Below the pieces are notes generated by a model that did no database searches, was not told the origin of the DNA, and saw nothing but the letters and a program-made list of their open reading frames with translations. Below are positions 52,375 through 64,000 of a DNA stretch of 64,000 bases, in pieces. Where the stretch lies: positions 221,077,643 through 221,141,642 of the forward strand of contig CM040128.1 of assembly GCA_022559845.1 (NCBI GenBank), written 5' to 3'. The position numbers and the translations under genes were made by a program. Position 1 is the first letter of the stretch. Each line of letters starts with the position of its first letter. Source of the DNA: Amorphophallus konjac (Eukaryota; Streptophyta; Magnoliopsida; Alismatales; Araceae).

Positions 52375-54455
52375 TTACCCCAACCCATTTTTGGTGGGAA
52401 ACTTCATTTTCTGGTGATAGGTAGATGGTACGGCCTTTATCCGGCTGAGAATTTTTCGGCTGAAAATGGCGTTGTACACTATCATACCCTTGATCACTAT
52501 GAAGTCCACCATGACCGTAACGGTTTTGGGTGGGGTGTCGATGGTGACCGGCAGGCTTAGGGCTCTCTCGGGGTAGGTGGCTAGGCCATTAAACCCGCAA
52601 AGGGGCGTTCGGATCGGGCGGAGCTTGGATGGGTCTTCCCCCATCTTAAGGAAACAGTCGTAAGATAATACATCGGGGGCGCTCCCATTGTCAACCAGAA
52701 TTCTATCTACGTTACAATGGTTTATTGTGGCCGAGATAACGAGGGCATCATCATGCGGGGTGTTCAGCCCTTCCAGGTCTTGGTCGGAGAAGACTATGAC
52801 CTGGGGCTCCCTCGGCGGGCCGCTGGAGGGTCCTAAGACCTGGCTGGCCCGCTCGGCATGACGCTTCCTTCCTCGACTGGTGTCGCCGCTCGACGCCGTT
52901 CCTCCGAAGATGACGTTGATGTGGACCCCTCGGGGGGCGTTGTCGATCTCCTCGGTGGCGTCCCGGTCTTCTTTGCGCCTAGCTGCAAACCGGGCCAGGT
53001 GCCCCTGACGGATGAGACGTTCAATCTCATCCTGGAGCTGGTGGCAGTCGCCGGTGTGGTGCCCGTGGTCGCCGTGGAACAGGCAATGCCTATCGCGCTT
53101 GCGGTTCTTTGATCTCATTGGTTCGGGCCGGCGGAGGAGTCCCGAGTCTTTGATGTCTTCATAGATCTCGTAGACTGGTGTGGTCATCGGGGTGTACCGC
53201 TCATACTTCCGTTTGCGCTCTCCTTCCCGATCGCGCTTCTTGCCCGAGCCAGGGTTTGGCTCAGAGGCTCGCTTCTTGTCCCCCTCCCGACCCGAGCCAG
53301 TTGTGTCTCGGCAGGCGCTGAGTACTTCTTCGCACTCGGCGTGGCGCAGTGCCAGAGTCACTAGCTCGGCAAGGGTCGAGGGAGGGTGGAGGACAAGTTC
53401 GCGGCGGAGGTTCTCGTCCCGGGTGCCCCCGGTCAGAGCGGTCGTGGCCGAGGCCACATCCAGGCGGGGAATTCTGAGGGCTTCCGATTTAAATCGGTGG
53501 ACATAAGCCCGGAGCCTCTCCCCTTGCGCCTGTTTGAGGGCCAGGAGCCCTGCTACTGACCTTGGGGGGGCGCTTCCGGCGAAGCTCTCCTTGAAGACTC
53601 ACCCGAATTACCTGAAGTCCCGGATGGACCCAGGGGCGAGGGCCCGGAACCATGCCTGAGCGCCTTGGACCAGGGTGGCCGCAAAGGCTCGGCATTTAAT
53701 AGGATCCAGTGTTCCATGCAGAGTCACCAGGGCGTCGAAGCTGTCGTAGTGGTCGGCTGGGTCGCCCTGGCTATCATAGAGCTTGAAGATCAGAATGGAG
53801 GTTCTGGGATACACCTATGCCTTCAAGATGTATTCGGAGAAAGGGGATTTCTCCTCATCCTCTGGGAATGAGGTTTTCTGCAGGGCGCGGAGGGCGCGCT
53901 CTTGCTCTGCAAAACGTCTTTCGAAATCCCTTAGTCGGAGGGATAATTCCGGCTGCGGTCGTGCCGTGGGACTGGGGGGAGCGTCGTGGCGATCCTCAGG
54001 AACGCCAGCGCTCGGGCGTGGAGGCCTTGCCCCCTGTCTCCCTTTCCTGGGCGTGGAGGAAGCCTCTTGCTCCGGGGGCGGAGCTTGCGAGGGTCCTCCC
54101 ACGTTGATGCGGATGAGCTACTGACCGCGGAGGGTGAAGCGGCCCCCAGCGGTATGCTGGGACGCACTTCGACGGGGGGGGGGCTCCCGGACGGGGCGCG
54201 GGACCTGGCATCCCTTGCTGCCTGGGCCCTCATGAGCTCCACGAGGACGTCAAGCTTCTTATTGAGGGCCTGGAAGACCTCGTCGCCACCATTGGGGGGT
54301 GCCCCCGTCGTCGTCGGAGGGGGCGGCGGCTCGTTGGTGGGGACGCTGGCGTTGGAGGGAGGGTTCTGTGAGGCCCTAGAGGGGCCATCTCCTACCGCCA
54401 CCACGGCCTTACCCTTCTCGACGGCGGATCTCCTCCCTGAGCTTCTTCTCACCAT
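52375..54455 (-). pseudogene. gag-pro: Element B gag and protease
   Basis: ATG at 54455 (MVRRSSGRRSAVEKG). FQALNKKLDVLVELMRAQAA coiled segment, Pro/Ser-rich linker, gag core (YDSQGDPADHYDSFDALVT, CRAFAATLVQGAQAWF, VTLALRHAECEEVLSACR), CHHC knuckle CLFHGDHGHHTGDC, protease ILVDNGSAPDVLSYDCF (active DNG). A frameshift lies near 53860-53930 and stops near 53608 and 53602. 53457-52375 is open for 360 codons. Confidence 0.9.
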
Positions 54456-54472
54456 TTCGGCTCTTCGTGCGT

Positions 54473-54490
54473 TTCCCACAGACGGCGCCA
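54473..54490 (-). promoter_or_regulatory. Element B primer-binding site
   Basis: Minus strand TGGCGCCGTCTGTGGGAA, two bases from the 5' LTR. Confidence 0.8.
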
Positions 54491-54492
54491 GA

Positions 54493-55272
54493 TGAAGAGG
54501 CGAAATCTCGCGCTTGTATCCTGAGCGGGCTGTGGATCACCTGAAGATGAACTGCAAGACAGGGAAACATATCAGAGGGCCCAGAGGGTTTCCCTGGGGT
54601 AAAACCCTCCGATGGCTAAGTCAGTAGAGCTATGGTGGAAGCGATAATGGGGAGGAGAAAAGCTAGTGCGCGAGATTCCTCTCCACCAGAGGGTGAAGTG
54701 GATTGCTCAGGAGTTTGGGTATATGAGTACCTGAATGGCTCTCTTTTTCCATCGGAGGGTAGCCCTGGTTTAAATAGTGTGCCGCCTTCAGGAGTCTTGC
54801 CAGCTGAGGGGTCTCCGGCGGGAGTTACATCCTCAACGTGGGCTTTCATGGCCTCATCGTGGGAACGCTATCGCCTTGAAGTCCGGCGGTTTCTTGACTC
54901 CCCTATCCGTTGGGGACTCTTAACGGCAGCACGAACGGATGATATTTGGTCTGGCCGAGCTCCTGAAACGCCAGCCCTGTCCGGGAGATGGGCATTGCTC
55001 GGTGAAAGAGGGGTCGGATAGGTCGGCGAATGCCTGTCTCTCCCGGGCGGGGAAAATGGCTTGGGCCGGACCTTCCTTATGACCTGACCATCACTCGGGC
55101 TCTTCGAGCCTAGGGGCCGCCGGGGAGAGTTGGTTCCTCGAGTGTTTGTTTATTGGGCTTTTCTTTCCTGAGTGGGCCCTGTGGGCTGTCACCCTGGTGG
55201 GCTTGCCTCGTTGGACCCTGTTGGGTCTAGTTGGGCTGCTCTTTGGGTGGGCTACATAAATCCCCCTCTCCA
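54493..55272 (-). repeat. Element B 5' LTR
   Basis: Minus-strand TATTTAAA at 54769-54778 is the only promoter-like TATA word. Otherwise as the 3' LTR. Confidence 0.95.
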
Positions 55273-55277
55273 AGAGG

Positions 55278-55828
55278 TTTTCAAGGCTTGAGTCCTTCCC
55301 ATGACAACCCCTTCAGAGATTCGGTCTGTTACGCCAGGGCTTTGCGTCCGTTATCGAACCTTTATCCACCTTAGGCACGCATATGACTGGGCTCATAATG
55401 TCCCGTGGGGAAACTATACTGTCACTCTTGCCATGCCAAGTTTCCTTCTAGAGCTTTGTCTTTTGAACTTCGAGCTTTTGAGATGAGCATTTAATTTTGC
55501 TTTGATTTGCCCCCTTTTTCATTTTCTTTTTTTTTTTCGCCGTGGAATCAGGTCATAACGGACTGCCCCTATTTTAGACCTCCTCTCGTTAGGGTATCTA
55601 GATCAGTCATCGCCCCCTTTTATTCGTCTCTTGCCCCTAGATTAAGCCGAGGAGAGAAACGGACAGGGAACTTGACTTCCCCCAGGCATGGCCAAGGAGA
55701 AACGATGTTTACACAATTGAGGAACCCGACCAGGGACGTCGTGAAGTGTGTGATTTGCCAAACTCGGGGTCCTTCCTCATGATTGAGGAAAGGGATAGCT
55801 CGCTACTAGGCTTTCATTTAGCCTGACT
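55278..55828. other. Non-coding 3' flank of C2
   Basis: AT-richer sequence with a T/C run (55510-55540). No supported gene, no LTR end and no repeat recognised. It continues to the left at 44082-44135 once B is removed. Confidence 0.5.
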
Positions 55829-57085
55829 CTAAGGAAAGAAGTGCTTAAGATACAACACATTCCAAGTGTGAGACAGCTCCTCACCTTCTGCGTTAAGTAG
55901 ACGATATGCGTTCCCTGGATAAGCCTCTCTGACAACAAACGAACCTTCCCAATTATGTTGTAATTTAGACCTAGGACCTCTAGACCTGATGAATTTTCAT
56001 TTCAAAACCATATCACCTACTTGGAATTTACGCTCGATTACATTCTTTTGAAAATAACGTGAAACTCTCTTTTGATAAACGGACACGTGATCGGCCACAT
56101 TCATCCTCTTCTTATCCAAGAGTTCCAACTAGACGAGCAACGCCTCTCGACCTTCGTCGAGATTAAGTTCTTTATTGAGCTGTACCCATAGGGAAGGGAT
56201 TAAGATCTCATATGGGAGCATCGCCTCCATCCCGTAGGTGAGAGCATAGGGGGTTTGCCCCGCAGGAGTACGGACGAAGGTGCCGTAAGCCCATAGAACT
56301 TCCACTAATCGTTCGGGCCAATCTAAGAATTTGTGAGATTCACATGTTTTCTTTATGATTTTAAGAAGGGTTTTATTAGTGGCCTCGGCTTGTCCGTTGC
56401 CTTGAGGATAATATGGAGATGAATGATGTAATGCAGTATTGAACTTCTTACATAGGTCTTGGAGCTCTTGAGAGATGAACTGGGGTCCATTGCCGGTGAC
56501 GATGCTGCTTGGCACTCCGAACCGCGAGATGATATTCTTCATGATGAAGTGGCACACCGTGGTTGCTTTGATCTCTGCGTATGCCTCCGCCTCGGCCCAC
56601 TTGGTGAAGTACTCAGTGGTGGTAAGGAAGAAGGATTTTTGCTTAGTCTGAGAGTTGGGATCACCGAGCGGGCCGATAATGTCGAAAGCCCACATAGAGA
56701 ATGGCCAAGGAGCAGAATAAGGATGAAGAGATGAAGCTGGAGCATGTATTTTATCAGCATGGAGTTGGCATTTAAGACACCTCCGGACATAGAGGGAGCA
56801 ATCTTCCTCTAGAGTGGGCCAATAATAGCCCTGCCTAAGGATTTTCTTCGCTAGAGCCTGGCCATTAACATGACCTCTACACTCACTAGAATGGGCTGCT
56901 TTGGCCACTTTCCACGCTTCATCATCATCTAGGCATCTCATGAGCATTCCATTGAGAGTGCGCCTGTACAATTCTCCTGCAGTGATAGTGTACCTCGAGG
57001 CAGCTCTTCTAATGGCCTTACGCTGCTCGGCGTATTCCCCTTCAGGGAACGATCCATCTTTGCAATACAGCTCTATTTCATGATA
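55829..57085 (-). pseudogene. pol: C2 integrase
   Basis: Zinc-binding SSECRGHVNGQ...CLKCQLHADKI. Core MWAFDIIGPLG (first Asp), IVTGNGPQFISQ, in which the expected second Asp is Gly, and PQGNGQAEATNKT (Glu). The C-terminus, with KFQVGDMVLK, WEGSFVVREAYPGNAYRL and a last stop at 55829, is interrupted by TAG at 56129 and TGA near 55991. In frame with the RNase H unit upstream, across a stop at 57086. Confidence 0.88.
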
Positions 57086-58190
57086 TCATGGCAACTCTTC
57101 TTCCTCCAAGATCTCTTCTAATTCTGTTAAAGATACTTCCTTCAAATCTTCCTTCTCAGCCCTAGCCTCTACAGTCTTCCTAAGGTTGGCGAACCAAGGA
57201 TCCTGAAGAGAAGAAGCGTCCAATCTTTGGACGACGGTAGTCTCAGTGCTCCGACTGAGAGGGAAAGATAGGGAGGAAGCGGGTGATGCTAGTGCTTCGG
57301 AGAGAATATTATGGGATCGAGGAGTATGGATGTAAATCAACTTATGGAATTGCCTAGCCAAGAGAGTGACCAAATCCTGATATGGCTTGAGCTTCGGGTC
57401 ACGAGTGCGGTAAGTGGACAGAACTTGCCGCAGAATGAGCTGAGAGTCCCTTATGATGTTTAAATAATGTGCACCTAAGAGATAGGTGTGCTTCAATCCG
57501 GCCAAGAGAGCCTCATACTCGGCGATGCTATTGGTAGCAAGAAAATGAAGCTGATAAGCAAAAGGAATCGTTACCCCTTCCGGGGTGAGAAGAACGGCAC
57601 CTATCCCTCGGCCTTGAGAGTTGAGTGCACCGTCGAAGTGCAGAGACCAAAAGGGGTGATGGGCAAGAACATAGAGATGCTCATCAGGGAAATCATCCTG
57701 AATAGAGTCCGTGCAGGGAATGGGAAGATGCTCAGCGATGGCATACCCTTTAATTACCTTCTGAACAACGAATGTGATATCAAAGTGGGAGAGGAAGCTC
57801 TGCCAATGAGCCAACCTACTAGAAAGGACGGGCTTCTCTAAGAGATAGCGGATCGGGTCCATTCTAGAGATCAGCCTAACCGAGTGGGCTAGAAAATAGT
57901 GTTTGAGTTTCTGAGCTACCTACACTAAGGTGGCACAAGTCTTTTCCATGGTAGTGTATTTGGTCTCCGCCGGGTTAAATAACCTGGAGAGGTAATAAGC
58001 TGCCCGCTCTTTACCTTCATCATCCACTTGTGCTAAGACTTCCACTAAGGAGTCCTCTATGACAGAAATGTATAGGATTAAAGGTTTCCCAGGGACAGGA
58101 GGTTGCAAAATTGGGGGATTGGTCGAATATTCCTTAAGGTCCTCGTAGGCCTTTTGACATTCTTTATTCCATTCAAACTTGACTCCTGTC
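57086..58190 (-). pseudogene. pol: C2 RNase H and archaeal-type RNase H
   Basis: Gypsy RNase H (57920-58270): FEWNKECQKAYEDLKEY and RAAYYLSRLFNPAETKYTT. Archaeal-type RNase H (57086-57862): WSLHFDGALNSQGRGIGAVL, TNSIAEYEALLAGLKH and IIRDSQLILRQV, then HTPRSHNILSEALAS. Confidence 0.88.
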
Positions 58191-59348
58191 TTTAGCAATT
58201 CATAAAATGGTCGGCATCTTTGAGAATGTTGGGATATAAATATTCTAATGAATTGCAATTGTCCAAACAATCCTCTAAGTTCGTGATATTCTTAGGCGGA
58301 GGCATGTCCATGACGGCCTTTGCTTTGTTAGGATCGATCTGAATCCCCCGTTTGCTAACTATGAAGCCTAGCAACTTTCATGAAGAGACTCCAAAAACAC
58401 ACTCCTTTGGATTCATTTTTAGTTGGTACTCCCTAGCACTCTAAAGCACCTTAGCTAGAATGGCGGGGTGTTCCTCTTTCATCCTCGACTTCACCAAGAT
58501 ATCATCCACATAAGCTTCCATGTAGACATGCATCATATCATGGAATATAGCCATCATCGCCCTTTGATAAGTGGTGCCGGCATTCTTCAACCCGAACGGC
58601 ATAAACACATAGCAATACGTACCCAGGGCGTGGTGAAGGAGGTTTTTTCTTGATCTTCGGGAGCGAGACGGATTTGGTTGTATCCTGAGTATCCATCCAT
58701 GAATGACAATGCTTTATATCCGACAGTATTGTCCACCAACACGTCTATGTGAGGCAACGGGAAATCATCCTTGGGACATGCTTTGTTAAGATCCCTGAAA
58801 TCAATGCAAATGCGCACCTTTCCATCCTTCTTGATGACAGGGACAATATTTGCCACTCACTGGGGATATAAGACAACTCTGATAAACTTGGCCTTGTACA
58901 ATTTATCGACCTCTTCCTTAATCCTTAAGGTAATGTGGGGGTGAAATCTTCTTGACCTTTGTTTCATGGGTGTTGCCCCTGGTTTAAGTACGAGTCAGTG
59001 TTCCACTAAAGAGGGGTCAAGACCCGGAATGTCCTCGTAAGACCAGGCGAAAGAATCGCTATACTCTCTTAGAACCTTGATTAGATCTTCTTCAACTTTT
59101 AGAGGGAGATTAGCGGCAATGATAACGGGTCTGGGGTCTTCTTCAGTTCCCTAATTTATTTCTTTTGTAGGTTCATCCACTGCTGACGATGGCTCATCAA
59201 ATCTCTTTAAGCCCTGTGCATACAAATCAGCGATGTCATCTACGTCGCTGCCCTCATAATCAATCAGGTCTTTCTCATCCACGATTTCATAAACACCAAG
59301 TCCATCGTCACTCCACACCCCTTCTTGCTCCTCATCTTCTTCCATCAC
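58191..59348 (-). pseudogene. pol: C2 reverse transcriptase
   Basis: LKRFDEPSSAVDEPTKEIN linker (59151-59348). MANIVPVIKKDGKVRICIDF, LPHIDVLVDNTVGYKAL and SFMDGYSGYNQIRLAPEDQ (58587-58856). Frameshift after TSFTTPW. AYVDDI near 58510. LGFIVSKRGIQIDPNKAKAV (58192-58374). Several stops. Confidence 0.87.
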
Positions 59349-59408
59349 AATTGTAGTAGCTATGAACTCAGGGCACTTCAGAAGAGCATGACATCGCTGA
59401 GCTAGATC

Positions 59409-60232
59409 TTACAAGAACCTATCATGCATGGATTTAGAATGACGCGCAAGCGGGCGCGACTCAGGTGGGGAAGGGTTGCACGACTTAGAACAGGACCCTA
59501 CTTCTCTAGACCTAACAAACTCTTCTTCCCTAGACTCGACGGACCCTACATCTAACCTTAGAGAAAGGAAATCTAATGGGAAGGAGGCAGTAGGGGCCTC
59601 ATGCCCCTGGGAGGAGGATGGAGAAAGGACAGCGTAATCTTCCACTGAGATCTCCATTTCAAATTTGGCATTTTTTTTTGGAGGGGATCAGTGGAGATCA
59701 CATAGCAAGAGGGAGAGGAAGGTGGAGGAGGAAGCCTGAGAGGGTACTTGGAGGGACAGAAGATATCGTGGAAAGGATCGGAGGAGGAGAACCAGGGAGT
59801 TGAAAGGTCGACAGTGGGACAGCAAGTGCATGTCCTGACGATGAAGAAATCAGTGGGAATTTGGAATAGCATTGGATCAATCATAATGGGAGGTGAACGG
59901 GGTATAGATTCTAGCTCCTGGATGAGAGACATAAGACGGGAGGGAGACCAAGTAAAGACGATGGGTGAGCTCCCCCTTTCCCGTGGACGGTAAGCTGCCT
60001 TCTTCGGTTGATAACATATAAGCCATACCTCCTGACTTTCTTCTTGATGGAATAACCTTTCAAATGACTGGCTGAAGTCAATCATGTCATCAGCTGGCCC
60101 CTTTGGAAGCAATGGTGGGCCCACAAATATATGAGCCATATCTTCTTCTTTCTTAGGTTGACTGGGTTGTGCTTTCAATGTGCCTGGCTGGAGGGGGCCT
60201 TTGATAAAATGCTGGCAGTAGTCCCAAGTCAA
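59409..60232 (-). pseudogene. C2 spacer region between G-patch and RT
   Basis: Pro/Ser-rich continuation (QHFIKGPLQPGTLKAQ, FERLFHQEE, PPPPSSPSC), aligned with C1 36868-37640. Shared T-run GGCATTTTTTTTTGG near 59672. Confidence 0.6.
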
Positions 60233-60239
60233 GGGCCTA

Positions 60240-60440
60240 AATCGCCTAAAATTGAAAAGAAAGACTCTCGATAACCGAGGCCCCTCCTATTCATCTTTCT
60301 TCCTTTGGGGACCGGCTTGGTCCGCCTTGTAGTTATGTGCCGAGGCCTCTCCCCGGCTGATAGCCCAATTTCAATATAATGTCCCAGCCCTTAGAATCTC
60401 GAATCTGGGGTTCATCTTAACATTCATTGCTGCAGAGACG
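60240..60440 (-). pseudogene. C2 G-patch domain remnant
   Basis: GWDIILKLGYQPGRGLGT followed by a TAG and a frameshift before MNRRGLGYRES. Too short and broken to appear as an ORF. It confirms that the G-patch belongs to the family, not just to copy C1. Confidence 0.75.
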
Positions 60441-60610
60441 GACTTGCGTGGTGCATATGCCCATGGAAAGTTCAAATCTAGCATTGAAATAACAGGCCGA
60501 TTGCTAGGCCATAGTGTTGGCAGAATTTTCTCGGAAATGGCCTTCACATACTAGAGTGTAGACATGCTTTTCACCTTAACCACCCTCCCTTGGAAAGGAA
60601 ATTTAAGGCA

Positions 60611-61156
60611 TTAGTGGGCTGTAGATGTTACGGCGTTGAGATTTTTGATCCACGGACGACCCAAAATAGCCTTGAACATAGGGTCGATGTCCAAAACATA
60701 AAATTCAATCGGCATAATGAGAGGCCAAAGCTCAGCCTGAATAGTGACCACCCCATGACATGCCCTTCGAGAGTTGTCATATGCTGCTATAGTTGTAGGG
60801 GTTGGCCTTAACAGATCTTCTGATAAATTGCAGGCTCTCAAGGTGCTAAGAGGGTAGACATTAATAGATGCCCCTGTGTCTACCAGTGCCGCATCTATGC
60901 TGACTTTGTTAAGAGTTATGGAAATACATAGCGGCATTTGTCGGGCTTCCGATGGTGCCAGTTCAGCTTCAAAAAATGTGATTGCCGGCCCTTTGGAGAT
61001 TATAGCCAGAGCTGTCGGTAGGCTATCTACTGCCATATCTTTATTGGCGATCACCTTCTGTAAGAAACTTCTGAGTGCATCCTGGTGAAGGGTAGACCTT
61101 TTAATCAACTCCAGCACAGAGATCTTTGCAGGTACTCTATCTAGGTGATGAAACAA
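60611..61156 (-). pseudogene. pro: C2 protease
   Basis: ALVDTGASINVYPLSTLRAC (active DTG), TTIAAYDNSRRACHGVVT, FYVLDIDPMFKAILGRPWI. Colinear with C1. Stop at 60611. Confidence 0.87.
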
Positions 61157-61192
61157 ATCATATTATGTCCCCGACAGCAGATTTGCCTCCTC

Positions 61193-63814
61193 CTAATCAA
61201 CAACCTGTTGAGAGGACTGGGGATTGGGTGCGGATGCATCAGTGGAAGGATAATTCCTATGAAATAAATGCCCGCTCTGCAGGGCAAGGTTGTGGGCCGT
61301 CACGGCGTCGGATGGGCTCAAAATAAACGGCTTAACGGGCCCGGGGGGGTGAATGAGCGGTGTGGGGGAAAGTGAGATGACGTGCGAGGGGTTTGATGAA
61401 AGCGGGGTGATGATTGGTGCGGGTATTGGTGACGGGGTAGAGGCATATGGAAGGAGGATGATGGGTGAATGGATGGCTAGAGGTGTAGTGGTGGCGATTA
61501 TAGGTGTTTGTGGTGGTGTAGGGGTAGATGAGTTAACGAGGGATGGTAGGATGAGGGGTTTGGTGGATGCGGAGGATGGTGGGGTTTGATGGTTAAGTGG
61601 GAGGATGATGGAGGGAGAAAGGCTAAGGTGGTTGTGGTGGAGGGCCATGAGCCACTGGACTGATGCGTCATCATCATAAGACCACCCGGCATCGGGAGCC
61701 GGGGGCTGGATGAGATTAACTTGGGCCGGTGCCGGCAGTTGTGGCTGTTGAGCAGGAGGTTGATTCGGTATGAGGTTTTGATAGATCCCCAAGTCTTGAA
61801 CAGGCTGTTGTTGCTGCTGCTGTGGCGGCGGTGCTTGTTGCTGCTGCACTTGCTTCCTCGACGGTTGCCTTCTCTTCTCTTTAATTTCAATGATGGCCTT
61901 GTGCATCTCGGCCCAATCTATACGTTGCCCTTCATGAAGGTCATATATCAAATCTCTGAATTGAAAATAGCCCTCAATAGTATGGCCAGGCTACCTGTGG
62001 AACATGCAATATTTTGTCTGATCAATGGCCGGGTTCCAACTAGGCCGTTCAGGAGGAAGTTGAATGGCATTAATGGACATGACAGCCGAAAAAATGTCCG
62101 TGAGAGACTCGGGCAAAGGAGGATATTGGGCTCTCTTCGGACTCGGGCGCTTGTTGTTGTTGGTGTAGCCATTGGGTGGGGGGACATTATGGTATTGCGG
62201 AGGTTGTGGTGGAGCGGGGAACGTATTGTGTGGAGTGGCGAAGGTAGGGTGAGAATTTTGTGGAGTGGAGAAAGTGGATTGGGCATTTTGTGGGGTGGAG
62301 AGTTGGGAGTTGCGGGGGTTTTGTGGAAAGCGGAATGGCGCGGATTGGAAAGGGAATGCAACGGCTTGCACCTGCTCATTTGTTTGGACTCCCTCAGTGA
62401 CAGGCCCCTGAGGCTTCTTGTGATATTTGGGCTTTTGATTTTCAAAAAGAGAGTGGATGGGGGAGTCCATGAATTGTGTTTGTATGAATCTCACCCAGCT
62501 ATATAGTTGGTGCATGTTTGAAATGTCATTCATAGCTGGGATATTGCGGAAGGTAGGGGTAGAATTTGATATAAGCAATTTGACTTTTTCTTCCTCCGGA
62601 ATGTGACCCGACACGTGGGCGGCCATCTGTCTCCACCTATCAGCATAGGTGGCAAAGTCTTCATCTACCTTCATTTTCATGGCCACAACGTTCGTAAAGG
62701 AGTACTCTGGGCCGACCCGGTCTTGAAACCGCTGAATGAATTTTTCTTTCACCACTTTAAAGCTTTCGGCATCCTCGAGCGGTAAAGCATAGAACCACTC
62801 CAAAGCCACTCCATCTAATGACCGGCGGAATAAATACGCCATAAGGAGATCATCATATTGGAACTGCCCTGATTCATACATAAAGTCTCTCACATGAATG
62901 AAGGGATTGCTATTCCCGTCGTATTTTTGGTATGTGGAGAGCTCGGACTGGGGAGGGAACCGGATGTTGTGGAAGTTAGGAACCGGAACATCCGCCAAAG
63001 ATTGAGGGCCAACCCACTTTTGAAGGATATCAAGTTGTTGTTGCATGGCGGCCCATTTATCAAGGAGCTCTTGTTCCCGAGATGATGTAGGCAAAGCAAG
63101 AGGAGTGGGCTCAAAATGGGGAGCCGAAGGATAGACCGAAGGAGCGGAAGGCCCATAAGAAGGATATTGGGCCGAAGGATGACCCAGATTAGCATGGACT
63201 GGGGTAGCCCCTTGCTGAGGGCGAGAAAAGTCAGATGGGCCGATAAGAACCTGAGGCACTGAAGGGATGGGCCTATGAGACTCGGCCTGAGTGAATGAGG
63301 GAAGAACAGACTTTCCCTTATCAAGAATTTGGTGGGCCGAGCGAGAGGACTGGCCCGTTTCTAGATTGGAGAATTGGAGGGTCCTGGGCTGGACCGGGGT
63401 GAGATCAATTGGAATGGGTGAGATCTCAGGTCCAGAGACAGAGATATTGGACAAACCTTGTGCAATTTTAGGAGATGGGGCATTGGACCCCTGCAAGGTC
63501 TGGTAGAGGGCCTGAAGTTGGGCTGGATCCAATTGGGCCATCATCTGCAAGATCTGGCCGGTAGGAGTGTTGGAAGTAAGGGAGGGCTGGGCGCCCTCTA
63601 TGGAGATGGCAGATGGAGGAGGGACGATCCCTTCTCCTAGTTGAAATTGGGTGACTCTAGGTGGGTCCTCCAAGAGACCTTAAGGAAGGGATTCCTCATG
63701 AGAACGGGGAAGATCATAATAAGCCATGGTGGATTCAAAGAGAGGATTGGAATAAGAGGTGAAGAAGGAATTGCTCCTAGAAGATGATTCTAAGGACCGG
63801 AAGCAACTCCACAT
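61193..63814 (-). pseudogene. gag: C2 gag (two main open blocks)
   Basis: Start MWSCFRSLESSSR at 63814, the same start as C1. TAA at about 63682 (CAA in C1). 63673-61991 is open for 560 codons: QILQMMAQLDPAQLQALYQT, LLDKWAAMQQQLDILQKWVG, VALEWFYALPLEDAESFKVV, FQDRVGPEYSFTNV and TYADRWRQMAAHVSG, then repeated QNPRNSQLSTPQ/TFATPHN units. A stop in the knuckle CMFHR-PGHTIE at about 61989. 61951-61193 continues in frame with a Gln/Pro-rich tail. Confidence 0.9.
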
Positions 63815-64000
63815 GCAATGGAATACCTTGACACAAAACAAACAACACAAACAAACACAAATGAGACACTAAAACAAAGACTCCAAACTTATGAAAACAA
63901 AGAAAGGGATGAAAGGCACTCAAAGTCAACCAAGTTATGATGATGCACCAATTTTTTATTTGTTTCCTTCTTTAGAACCTTAATGATTTGAATTTAAATA
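63815..64000 (-). other. C2 leader, partial
   Basis: A-rich stretch with ACAAACAC repeats and no ORF, like the corresponding C1 leader at 41176-41280. Confidence 0.6.

Larger units (their letters stand above)
44141..55272 (-). mobile_element. Element B: complete Tat-type Ty3/gypsy retrotransposon with spliced opposite-strand ORF
   Basis: LTRs of 781 bp (44141-44921) and 780 bp (54493-55272), about 96-97% identical by eye, TGAAGAGG...CTCTCCA, duplication agagg (44136-44140, 55273-55277). Minus strand: PBS, gag, protease, RT, RNase H, archaeal-type RNase H, integrase. Plus strand: accessory ORF next to the 3' LTR. Total 11.1 kb, with no nested insertion. The layout resembles Tat-clade elements with reverse-oriented extra ORFs (for example maize Grande and rice RIRE2, from memory). 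Confidence 0.96.
55829..64000 (-). mobile_element. Element C2: second Ogre-like element of the C1 family, cut by the window edge
   Basis: Right to left: leader, gag, protease, G-patch, spacer, RT, two RNase H domains, integrase. Same order and high similarity to C1, with many stops. The 5' LTR lies beyond 64000. No 3' LTR is recognised. C1's 5' LTR sits only 1.7 kb away once B is removed, so C1 may have inserted in C2's 3' end (inference). Confidence 0.85.

Overview
The window is nuclear DNA from a flowering plant and consists almost wholly of nested LTR retrotransposons. The evidence is the class of element present (Ty1/copia SIRE-like, Ty3/gypsy Tat-type elements with a second, archaeal-type RNase H, and a chromovirus derivative), plant-type TATA boxes, initiator-tRNA primer sites and a short GT-AG intron. 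I found no host gene, no rRNA or tRNA gene and no prokaryotic operon. The species cannot be named from the sequence.

Layout, left to right. Positions 1-964 and 25802-27086 are the two visible parts of an Ogre-like element F (minus strand), whose coding part lies left of the window. F is split by element A (970-25796, minus strand, TSD gtaat), a Tat-type Ty3/gypsy element. A's left LTR is split by a 2.9-kb solo LTR E (1477-4364, plus strand, TSD agtgg). A's interior is split by a SIRE-like copia element (8691-19637, plus strand, TSD aaaga). From 27087 to 44081 lies C1, an Ogre-like element with a G-patch domain (minus strand). Its 3' part is cut off by F, and it is split by element D (29173-36862, minus strand, TSD ctagg), an internally deleted chromovirus derivative with a long chimeric ORF. 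Element B (44141-55272, minus strand, TSD agagg) is a complete relative of A. It sits in the 3' flank of C2 (about 55278-64000, minus strand), a second, more decayed copy of the C1 family that runs off the right edge.

Most gag-pol genes are broken by a few stops and frameshifts. Three coding units stand out. (1) A and B carry an accessory gene opposite to gag-pol with a conserved 77-81 nt GT-AG intron that joins two exons in frame. (2) The copia element has an uninterrupted 381-aa third ORF although its gag and pol are dead. (3) D has an 860-codon ORF that fuses a protease-like start, a repeat-bearing novel middle and the chromoviral integrase tail, with a chromodomain one frame away behind a 14-base C run.

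The most striking non-coding signal is shared by four unrelated families. SIRE-copia, C1, F and E each carry an array of short family-specific palindromes or hairpins (GGGTCGACCC; ACGGTC/GACCGT; AAATAGCG/CGCTATTT; CGGCGCG) in the U3 upstream of the TATA box, and again downstream of it or ahead of an accessory ORF. The sequences differ but the architecture is the same.
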